Shown one piece after another: positions 1 through 6,497 of a stretch of DNA of 11,595 nt. Made by a program: the position numbers and the translations under genes. Numbering within the stretch: the first letter of the stretch is position 1; every line of letters starts with the position of its first letter. Source of the DNA: CAYQTO01 sp964420455 (GTDB lineage: Bacteria > Sumerlaeota > Sumerlaeia > SLMS01); NCBI GenBank assembly GCA_964420455.1, contig CAYQTO010000118.1, positions 1 to 11,595 of the forward strand, in the 5' to 3' direction. The notes beneath the pieces were generated by a model. The model did not search any database. It worked only from the letters and a program-made list of their open reading frames with translations, and was not told the DNA's origin.

Positions 1-1410
1 ACCACGCGCTATATCCTTGCGAGCGCCCTGGCGGATGGCCGCAGCGTTGTCCACCGCCCGGCCGTCCAGGACGACGCCATTGCCGCCGTCGCCTGTCTCC
101 GACGGATGGGCGCCCTCATCACGGCCCTCGACCGCAACGGCCTCGAGACCCCCTTCGACCTCGACCACGCCGCCGAGATCGACCGCCTCGAAATCCACGG
201 CTTTGGCTCCCAGCCGCGCCTCCTCGGTGATCCCGCCAAGCCCCTGAACCCCGGCAACGCGGGGGCCGTCTTGCGTCTCCTCCTCGCCGTCAGTGCCCTC
301 CTGCCCGAGGCCCAATGGGTCACCAACCACCACGACTCCCTCGGCCGCCGTCCCAATATCGACCTCATCGAGGCGCTCCGCCAGCTCGGCGTCGAGATCG
401 ACGCCACCGGACCCGACGGCTGCCTCCCCATGACCGTCCGCGGCGGGCTCGACCGCATGCGCGACCACATCGCTGCCGGCCGCGAGCGCCTCCAACTCCC
501 CCCCCACGAGCCCTACCCCGTTTCCATCTCCGGCGAAATCAGCAGCCAATACACCTCCGCCCTCCTCTTCCTCCTCCCGCTCCTCGGCACCCCCATCGAG
601 GTCCACGCCACCGGCCGGCTCAAGTCCCTCGCCGCCGTCGAAACCACCCGCAATGTCCTTGGGCGTGCAGGCATCCTCATCGAATCCAGCACCGAACGCG
701 ACATCCACCTCGTGCGCGGGGGGCAAAGCTATTCCGCCCAGCGATGGGAAACCAACGGAGACTGGCCCGCGACCTCCGCCATCCTCGCCGCCGCCGCCGT
801 CGTCCCCGGCAGCCGCATCGGCGTCGAGCGCCTCTTTCACGACGAGCAGGGCGAGAAGGAATGCGTCCCCTTCTTCGAGCGCATGGGCTGCGAGACCATC
901 TGGCACGGTGGGGCAGACGGTCCCCAGATCCTCGAATTCGCCTCGCCCCCCAACGCCCCCCTCGCCTCCGCCGCCGTTAATGGCGATCTGTGCACCGACG
1001 CCGTCCTCGCCATGATGGCCGCCGCCCTCTTCGCCGACGACGAGTCCCGCTTCGTCCAGATTCGCAACCTCCAGTTCAAGGAATGCGACCGCGTCCGCGA
1101 ACCCCTCGAGGAACTGCGCGCCGTCTGGCGCACCGGCACGTCAAGTATGCCAGCTGAAAGCGCCCTCTGGTACGAGCCCGAGGACGACCCCGACATCATC
1201 CACGTTCGCGGCGAGCCGGAAGGTTTCCCGGGTGGCATCAAGGTCGACGGACGCGGCGACCACCGCGTCATCATGATGCTTTCCATCGTTGCCTTGCGGT
1301 GCCGGAAAGGCTTGCGGATTCAGGGCGCCGAACACGTCAGCAAGTCCTTCCCCGGGTGGTTCGCCACCCTGCGGCAGATGGGCGTCAAGGTCGACGAGCT
1401 GACAGAGTGA
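1..1410 (+). CDS. aroA: 3-phosphoshikimate 1-carboxyvinyltransferase (EPSP synthase), 5'-truncated by the window edge
   Basis: EPSP synthase joins phosphoenolpyruvate to shikimate-3-phosphate, the sixth step of the cytoplasmic shikimate pathway to aromatic amino acids. The frame is open from base 1 and stops with TGA at 1408-1410, giving 469 visible residues. The first residues (TRYILASALADG) align with the N-terminal segment of the family just after the PEP-binding lysine, so about 25 residues are missing. The ATG at 106 is therefore internal and not the start. Family motifs appear in order: GNAGAVLR (about 253-276), SSQYTSALL (about 541-567), GDWPATSAILAAAA, TDA with the expected catalytic Asp (near 997), KECDR (1078-1092) and GDHR (1255-1266). 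The segment between KECDR and GDHR looks longer and more divergent than usual. Identification is firm. The neighbouring genes are unrelated to the shikimate pathway. Confidence 0.95.
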   Translation, partial: TTRYILASALADGRSVVHRPAVQDDAIAAVACLRRMGALITALDRNGLETPFDLDHAAEIDRLEIHGFGSQPRLLGDPAKPLNPGNAGAVLRLLLAVSALLPEAQWVTNHHDSLGRRPNIDLIEALRQLGVEIDATGPDGCLPMTVRGGLDRMRDHIAAGRERLQLPPHEPYPVSISGEISSQYTSALLFLLPLLGTPIEVHATGRLKSLAAVETTRNVLGRAGILIESSTERDIHLVRGGQSYSAQRWETNGDWPATSAILAAAAVVPGSRIGVERLFHDEQGEKECVPFFERMGCETIWHGGADGPQILEFASPPNAPLASAAVNGDLCTDAVLAMMAAALFADDESRFVQIRNLQFKECDRVREPLEELRAVWRTGTSSMPAESALWYEPEDDPDIIHVRGEPEGFPGGIKVDGRGDHRVIMMLSIVALRCRKGLRIQGAEHVSKSFPGWFATLRQMGVKVDELTE

Positions 1411-1477
1411 GCCTGCTCGTCAGCGGATCATCCCCCTCCTCCCGGATCCCGTTCCATCGCCCTCCGTTTGACGGGGA

Positions 1478-2275
1478 TTACCAGGGCACCGGCTTTCTCG
1501 CCGCGATCCAGGTTCCACCGGCGATCATGGCCGTTCCGGGCGGGCGACCCACTTGGCGCACGCGCACCAACCGCCAGCCGTGCCCCCGAAACCATGACGT
1601 CAAGTCCATCGGGTTGAGCCGGTAGCAGGCGTCGCTGTCGCCGCGGAAGGGCGGGCGCAAGTCCGGCTGCCGCATGGGGAAGGCGGGTCGCCCTGTGCAA
1701 AGGATCCGTACGGCCGTTGCACAGTTGCGCGCCAGAACCCCCAGGGCCTCGCCGAGGGTGTTTCCGAACGGGTCCCGACGGGCGTCCGCAGCGTTACCCT
1801 TCCTTCCGCGCCGTGCCAGCTTGCGGACCGAATTGCTGATTCCCATCAGGTTGGGCCCGCAGACCACCACCACGCCTCCGGGCCGGCACACCCGCATCAT
1901 TTCGCGCAGGGCCCTCGCCGGCTGCTCCACGTGCTCCAGCACCTGATACGATGTGACGACGTCGAAGCTCTCCGTGGCAAACGGCAGCCGCGTGGCGCTC
2001 CCCACCGCGAGGCGCAGCCTTCGCCCCCCGCGCACCTCGAACGCCCGGGCGTCCACCTCCATGGCGGTCACGTGGTATCCCGCCCGGGCAAGGAGCCATG
2101 CCCCCCAGCCCGAGCCGCTTCCGACCTCAAGCAGTTGGGTCTCCGACGGTGTGGACCGGCCTACAAACCGCAGGTACCCCCGGTAGTAGCGCCCGGCCTC
2201 CTCCGCGCAGCCATCGAACTCCCGGCGCACCGAGCCCTCGCGCTGGCGGTAAATCTCAATGGGAAGACTGGCCAT
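1478..2275 (-). CDS. Class I SAM-dependent methyltransferase (Methyltransf_11/UbiE-like fold)
   Basis: A 265-residue soluble protein predicted to transfer a methyl group from S-adenosylmethionine to an unknown substrate. Rossmann-type motif I is LLEVGSGSGWG (residues 48-58). An acidic ribose-binding residue follows in AMEVD (71-75). Motif II is RLPFATESFD (96-105), then SYQVLEHV (109-116) and the post-motif RVCRPGG (128-134). The region after residue 145 (Arg-rich, then NPMDLTSWF near 221-229) is likely substrate-specific. The ATG start has a plausible Shine-Dalgarno, AAGG, about 7 bases upstream on the minus strand. It converges on aroA with a 67-base gap in which I see no hairpin terminator. 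It is divergent from the ABC operon. The substrate cannot be told from sequence. The family assignment is secure. Confidence 0.9.
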   Translation of the reverse strand: MASLPIEIYRQREGSVRREFDGCAEEAGRYYRGYLRFVGRSTPSETQLLEVGSGSGWGAWLLARAGYHVTAMEVDARAFEVRGGRRLRLAVGSATRLPFATESFDVVTSYQVLEHVEQPARALREMMRVCRPGGVVVVCGPNLMGISNSVRKLARRGRKGNAADARRDPFGNTLGEALGVLARNCATAVRILCTGRPAFPMRQPDLRPPFRGDSDACYRLNPMDLTSWFRGHGWRLVRVRQVGRPPGTAMIAGGTWIAARKPVPW

Positions 2276-2429
2276 GCGGCACCCTTGCAGTTGTCGGGGG
2301 CAGTGTTGGAGGATTGCCCTGTGCTTCTAGTCACCTCGGCCTCCCTCCGCAACCCAACACGGCGCGGATTGGTCCGGTATTCGCCTTCCTCCACAACCCC
2401 AAGCCCTCCCGATACGGATCCCCCCGCCC
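2276..2429. promoter_or_regulatory. Divergent intergenic region between methyltransferase and ABC operon
   Basis: These 154 bases separate two divergently transcribed genes and so must hold the promoters for both, unless one reads through from elsewhere. I could not find a convincing -35/-10 pair on either strand. The only small features are a weak 5-base inverted repeat (GGGCA...TGCCC, about 2299-2320) and a 10-mer, TCCGCAACCC, at 2346-2355. The same 10-mer recurs in the other divergent region at 8582-8591. Confidence 0.4.
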
Positions 2430-3476
2430 GTGTTGCGCTTCCTCCAAAGCCTCTTCATCACCGGCTTCTTCGCGGTCATGATGTTCCTCCTCTTTCGGGA
2501 TCATATCATCCCCGGCATGCAGCGCCGCGCCGGCATCGCCGTGGAGCACGCGGTGCTCACGGACAGTTGGGCGAACAAGGATGAAACCCACACGATCCAA
2601 CTCGGCGACTGGGAACTCGGGGCCTTGCGGACCGTGGCCGAGAAGGACGAAATCGAGGACTTCTACGTCGCCAGCGCGCACCTCATCATCGACACCCGCT
2701 TCTTCCGTGCGCGGGTCCTCAGCACCGCCCGAATGAACCACCGCCTCGAGGTCCAGAACGCTCGCGTCCGTGTTCACGTTCCGCCCCCGGGCGTCCCCCT
2801 CCTCGACCCCAGGGTGCTCGACGGGGAGGAACTCCCCGAGGGCGCCTACGAGCTCCTCGCCCTCATCGAGGGCACCAACCTCCGCGTCCGCCTCCGCCGC
2901 GACGACGCCATCCAGTACACCCAGATCCGCCTCCCGCGCCCGGTCACCGTCGCCGATTCCCTGAATCCCATCTACCGCGGAAACATGCTCTCCAAGGGCA
3001 AGGTCTATACGGCCGACATCTACGACCCGCTCTACGGCTCGAACGGCGGGGCACTGGAAGTGCGCTACGTGGACGACGAGATCTGGAACGTTCCGGGCGA
3101 AGGCGGCGTTCCCGTCAAGAAGATCGAACTTCGCTACAGCTCCTACCGCATGCTGCTTTGGGTCGACGACACGGGCCGCGAGCTCCGCCGGGAAATCCCC
3201 CTGATCGGCGGCGCCGCCCTCGGCACCGGCGAGACCACCTCCGAGCGCAACGCCCGCGTCATCATGGATTGGCTCGACCCCGCCTCCGTGCGCAGCCAGT
3301 TCCCCGACCTCGCCTACGTCCGCGAGGACCCGATCGAGGTCACACGCCGCGACGTCACCGGCGAGGACCAGGGCCGGGTCCTCCAGGGCTTCAGTGTCTT
3401 CTCGCTCGTCGGCCGCTCCCTCGAAGGCTCCATGGGCGGCTTCCCCTCCAACTCTTCCCCGGAGTCCGCCCCGTGA
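2430..3476 (+). CDS. Membrane-anchored protein of unknown function, first gene of the ABC operon
   Basis: I do not recognise this 348-residue protein as a named family. It begins with one hydrophobic helix (about residues 4-21, FLQSLFITGFFAVMMFLL). A charged residue and a long polar region follow, so it is probably a single-pass protein with its bulk outside the cytoplasm. The middle (about 180-265) is beta-rich, with the pattern GKVYTADIYDP ... LLWVDDTGRELRREIPLIGG. It resembles the beta region found before transglutaminase-like domains in some envelope proteins, but no transglutaminase Cys-His-Asp set is visible. The C-terminus is Ser/Pro-rich and disordered-looking. The start is GTG at 2430 with no clear Shine-Dalgarno, so it is uncertain, though the helix argues for a start near here. 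Its TGA overlaps the GTG of the ATPase gene, implying translational coupling and a role as an accessory partner of the transporter. Confidence 0.75.
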   Translation: MLRFLQSLFITGFFAVMMFLLFRDHIIPGMQRRAGIAVEHAVLTDSWANKDETHTIQLGDWELGALRTVAEKDEIEDFYVASAHLIIDTRFFRARVLSTARMNHRLEVQNARVRVHVPPPGVPLLDPRVLDGEELPEGAYELLALIEGTNLRVRLRRDDAIQYTQIRLPRPVTVADSLNPIYRGNMLSKGKVYTADIYDPLYGSNGGALEVRYVDDEIWNVPGEGGVPVKKIELRYSSYRMLLWVDDTGRELRREIPLIGGAALGTGETTSERNARVIMDWLDPASVRSQFPDLAYVREDPIEVTRRDVTGEDQGRVLQGFSVFSLVGRSLEGSMGGFPSNSSPESAP

Positions 3477-4267
3477 GCCAACTCGTTCTCGACAACCTCA
3501 GCAAAGACTACGACGGATTCTGGGCCCTCAAGAACCTCTCGGTCGAAATCCCCCCCGGCGAGTTCTTCTGCTTCCTCGGGCCCAATGGCGCCGGCAAGAC
3601 CACCACGATCAAGATCATTACCGGCCTCCTCCGCCCCGCCCAGGGCCGCGCTCTCGTTTGCGGCTACGACATCCAGAAGAACCCCCTCGAGGCCAAGCGC
3701 CTCATTGGCTATATCCCCGACACACCCTATCTTTACGAAAAGCTAAGCGGCCGCGATTTCATGCACTTCGTCGGCAACCTTTACGAGGTCCCCCCCGCCG
3801 ACGTCCAGGCCGCCATCGACAAGTACTTCACGGCGTTCAAGCTCACCGGCGCGGCCGACCACCTGATCGAAAACTACAGCTTCGGCATGCGCCAGAAACT
3901 CTGCTTCAGCGCGGCCTTCCTCCACCGGCCCAAACTCCTTGTGGTCGACGAGCCCATGGTCGGCCTCGACCCCCAGTCCGCCCGCACCCTCAAGGACATG
4001 CTCCGGGAATTCTGCGCCGAGGGGGGCTCCATCTTCCTCTCCACCCACCTCCTGGCCATCGCCGAGGAACTCTGCGACCGGCTCGGGATCATCACCCACG
4101 GCGAGATGGGCTTCCTGGGCAGCGTGGGGGACCTCCGCCAGGCGCTCGCCCGCGAGGGAACCCTCGAGGATCTCTTCCTCGAGCTTACCGCCGACGGTGT
4201 CACCGATCGCTCCGAATCTCCCTTTGAAAAACCGGAGCCAGTCCCTACAACCGGCCAAGGAAACTAA
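3473..4267 (+). CDS. ABC transporter ATP-binding protein
   Basis: The cytoplasmic ATPase of an ABC-2-type exporter, 264 residues, a normal length. It shows Walker A GPNGAGKTT (36-44), a signature region YSFGMRQKL (135-143) in place of LSGGQ, Walker B LLVVDEP (155-161), D-loop GLD (164-166) and switch histidine H192 in FLSTH. At the Q-loop the usual glutamine is replaced: the stretch reads YIPDTPYLY (80-88). Both variants also occur in other exporter ATPases of the CcmA/YxlF type. The start is GTG at 3473, set by GTGA overlap with the upstream stop and by GGAG at 3461-3464, eight bases upstream. The same frame is open further upstream, but that part is Arg/Pro-rich shadow sequence antiphase to the preceding gene. 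It should pair with the permease at 4686-6497. The function is certain and the substrate is unknown. Confidence 0.96.
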   Translation: MSQLVLDNLSKDYDGFWALKNLSVEIPPGEFFCFLGPNGAGKTTTIKIITGLLRPAQGRALVCGYDIQKNPLEAKRLIGYIPDTPYLYEKLSGRDFMHFVGNLYEVPPADVQAAIDKYFTAFKLTGAADHLIENYSFGMRQKLCFSAAFLHRPKLLVVDEPMVGLDPQSARTLKDMLREFCAEGGSIFLSTHLLAIAEELCDRLGIITHGEMGFLGSVGDLRQALAREGTLEDLFLELTADGVTDRSESPFEKPEPVPTTGQGN

Positions 4268-4283
4268 GCATGGCGGGACACCC

Positions 4284-4676
4284 ATGCCTCAAGCCTTCGA
4301 CCACATCGCCTGGCACCTCCAGGTGCGCGCCGCAAACGCCGTCGCCCTCGACAAGGTCATCCGCCACTTCTCCGACAAGGCAGGCGTTCGCGTCCGTCGA
4401 GTTGACCGCGAGGAGCACGACTGGAAGACGGGCAACCTCCACGATGTGCGGCTCCACTCGCCCCTCGGCGAAACCGATCCTGCCCGCGCCGTCTTTCGCG
4501 TCCTCCTCATGTGCCGCGAGGTTGCCTCGGGCTGGCAGGTCAACGGCCCGATTCCCTACGCCGACGGGCAATGGCTCTTCGGCGTCCTCGCTGCCGCCCC
4601 CCAGGCCCAGTTCTCCGTCACCGGCATCGAATGGGCCCATGGCGAAGTCCGCAACTTTCCCCTCGTCGGCCGCTGA
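4284..4676 (+). CDS. Small soluble protein of unknown function inside the ABC operon
   Basis: I do not recognise this 130-residue protein. It has no signal peptide or membrane segment, so it is probably cytoplasmic. It is mixed in charge and carries four tryptophans. Segments include an early amphipathic stretch (AFDHIAWHLQVRAANAVALD), GWQVNGPIPYADGQWLFG (about 88-105) and a C-terminal FSVTGIEWAHGEVRNFPLVG. The residue balance looks like a folded protein, unlike the Ser/Pro/Arg-rich overlapping frames. It sits 16 bases after the ATPase stop and 9 bases before the permease start, so it is almost certainly co-transcribed and probably works with the transporter. The start is ATG at 4284, preceded by a weak GGCGGG. 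The better Shine-Dalgarno (AAGGA, 4257-4261) is spaced for an out-of-frame ATG at 4270. Confidence 0.75.
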   Translation: MPQAFDHIAWHLQVRAANAVALDKVIRHFSDKAGVRVRRVDREEHDWKTGNLHDVRLHSPLGETDPARAVFRVLLMCREVASGWQVNGPIPYADGQWLFGVLAAAPQAQFSVTGIEWAHGEVRNFPLVGR

Positions 4677-4685
4677 GGACCGCCC

Positions 4686-6497
4686 ATGAGCGTTTCTTCC
4701 CCTTCCATCGAGTCCGAGGCCACCGCGCCCCCGGGCACCCCCGTTCCGTCCCCCCTCTCCGATGCCGGGCTCGAAGGGCGCCACACCTGGATCATCTCCC
4801 GCGCCAAGCTCAAGATCGCCTACAACGCCCTCCGCCACATCAAGCGCCACGTCTATCTCCACGCCTTCGTCGGTATCGGCATGATGCTCTTCATCGTTGG
4901 CGGCGGCACCGCGCTCTTCTCCTTCATCTTCAACTTCATGATGACCAGCGACGAGTTGGAGGTCTTCGGCCCGCCCCTCATGGACCGCCTTGTCAGCATC
5001 GTCTTCCTCATCTTCTTCTCGATGCTGCTCTTCTCCAACCTCATCATCACGCTTTCGACGACGTATATCTCGCGCGAGGTCGAGTTCCTCATGGGCCTGC
5101 CGGTCTCGCGCCAGTCCGTCTTTCGCCAGAAGCTCCTCGAGTCCATCCTCTACAGCTCCTGGGCCTTCGCCCTCCTCAGCTTTCCCATCTTCGTCAGTTA
5201 CGGCATCACCCGCGCCGCGCCCTGGTACTACTATCCGCTCATCATTGGAATGATCCTGCCGTTCCTGTTCATTCCTGCCTCCCTCGGCGCGATCATCACG
5301 ATGGTCCTGACCTCCTTCCTGCCGGCGCGCAAGACACGCACTCTCTGTATCGCGCTGGGCATCCTGTCGATCGTCGCGATGCTCCTGCTCTCGCGCTACA
5401 GCGGCCTCTCCACACTCATCTCCACCGCAGACCGCCAGGACTTCCTCCAGATCATGGACGCGTTGGGCTTTGGTTCCTCCGCCATGCTTCCCAGCGCCTG
5501 GCTCTCCAGCGCCCTCGTCGCCATTGCCCCCCCCAACCCGATCGACCGCGACCTGGGCGCCTTCGCCTACTGGTTCTCCATGCTCCTCGCAACCGGACTT
5601 TTCTTCATGGAGGTCACCCGTTGGCTCGTCTCGCCCTTGTACTACCGCGGCTGGTGCCTCTCGCGCGACGCCGCCGTCCGCGAGGTCGAAAGCCACGCCC
5701 GCTTCTCCCCCTTCCGCGTTATCGACCGCTGGCTCAACCGCGCCTTCGCCGCCCCCACCGCCGGCCTCCTCAGCAAGGACCTCAAGACCTTCTGGCGCGA
5801 TCCCTCCCAATGGACCCAGCTCGTCATCCTCTTCGGCCTCATGATCATCTACATCATGAACCTCGGCTGGTCCACCCGCTACTCCGCCACCATGGAACTC
5901 GTCATCAACGACTGGAAGGCGATGCTCACCTTCTTCAACTTGGCCGCGTCCTGCTTCATCCTGTCGATCCTCACCACACGCTTCGTCTATCCCATGCTCA
6001 GCCTGGAGGGTCGCGGCTTCTGGACTGTGGGCCTGGCCCCGATCCCGCGCCAACGCATCGTTTGGCAGAAGTACATCCTCTGCCTCCTCCTGTGCATCGG
6101 CGTCTCCGTGCCGCTGGTCATCCTGTCCGGCGTCATTCTCCGCGTGGATCTCGCCTTCACCTTGGTTTCCATCGCCACCGTCGTCGTCATGAGCGCGGGG
6201 CTCACCAGCCTCAGCGTCGGCATTGGGGCGATCCTCCCGGACTTCAAGGAGGACAACCCGGCCCGCATCGCCAACGGCGTTGGCGGCACCCTCAACGTCC
6301 TGCTCTCGCTTGCGTATATCGGCGTCAGCGTGGTGCTGCTCGCCGCCGCGACCTCGCTCCTCGCCGGCGCTCCCTCCACCCGCCCCGCCCTCGTTTACGG
6401 CGTCCCCTTCGCTCTCGGCTTTGTCATCATCCAGGTGGCGGCGATTGTCCTGCCGATGCGCATCGGGCTCAATCGCTGGATCCGGATGGAGTTCTGA
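4686..6497 (+). CDS. ABC-2-type transporter permease, large fused two-half form
   Basis: A polytopic inner-membrane protein of 603 residues predicted to form the channel driven by the adjacent ATPase. After a polar Pro/Ser-rich N-terminal tail (1-40), I count about 12 hydrophobic segments, roughly at 58-84, 100-126, 153-173, 182-212, 217-236, 290-313, 376-394, 415-434, 462-486, 488-512, 533-559 and 567-590. Two related cytoplasmic-loop motifs occur: SREVEFLMGLPVSRQSVF (129-146) and SLEGRGFWTVGLAPIPRQRI (439-458). Each is followed by a hydrophobic helix, which suggests two ABC-2-like halves in one chain. A loop KEDNPARIANGVGGT (521-535) is also typical of large bacterial ABC permeases of the 'putative ABC exporter' kind. 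The start is well defined: GAGGA at 4675-4679 overlaps the previous stop and lies six bases before ATG. The gene tail overlaps the convergent glycosyltransferase gene by 29 bases. Confidence 0.9.
   Translation: MSVSSPSIESEATAPPGTPVPSPLSDAGLEGRHTWIISRAKLKIAYNALRHIKRHVYLHAFVGIGMMLFIVGGGTALFSFIFNFMMTSDELEVFGPPLMDRLVSIVFLIFFSMLLFSNLIITLSTTYISREVEFLMGLPVSRQSVFRQKLLESILYSSWAFALLSFPIFVSYGITRAAPWYYYPLIIGMILPFLFIPASLGAIITMVLTSFLPARKTRTLCIALGILSIVAMLLLSRYSGLSTLISTADRQDFLQIMDALGFGSSAMLPSAWLSSALVAIAPPNPIDRDLGAFAYWFSMLLATGLFFMEVTRWLVSPLYYRGWCLSRDAAVREVESHARFSPFRVIDRWLNRAFAAPTAGLLSKDLKTFWRDPSQWTQLVILFGLMIIYIMNLGWSTRYSATMELVINDWKAMLTFFNLAASCFILSILTTRFVYPMLSLEGRGFWTVGLAPIPRQRIVWQKYILCLLLCIGVSVPLVILSGVILRVDLAFTLVSIATVVVMSAGLTSLSVGIGAILPDFKEDNPARIANGVGGTLNVLLSLAYIGVSVVLLAAATSLLAGAPSTRPALVYGVPFALGFVIIQVAAIVLPMRIGLNRWIRMEF

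Noticed and set aside
1411..1477. Possible bidirectional terminator between convergent aroA and methyltransferase genes
   Set aside because: I found only a short GGATCC-centred palindrome and no GC-rich stem with a T-tract on either strand.
3158..3472. N-terminal extension of the ATPase frame by 105 codons
   Set aside because: The extension is Arg/Pro-rich shadow sequence of the upstream gene. The GTG at 3473 with GGAG at 3461-3464 gives a normal ABC ATPase N-terminus.
3875..3903. Non-canonical ABC signature (YSFGMRQKL) as a sign of an inactive ATPase
   Set aside because: This form is common in exporter ATPases of the same subfamily, and Walker A, Walker B, the D-loop and the switch histidine are intact.
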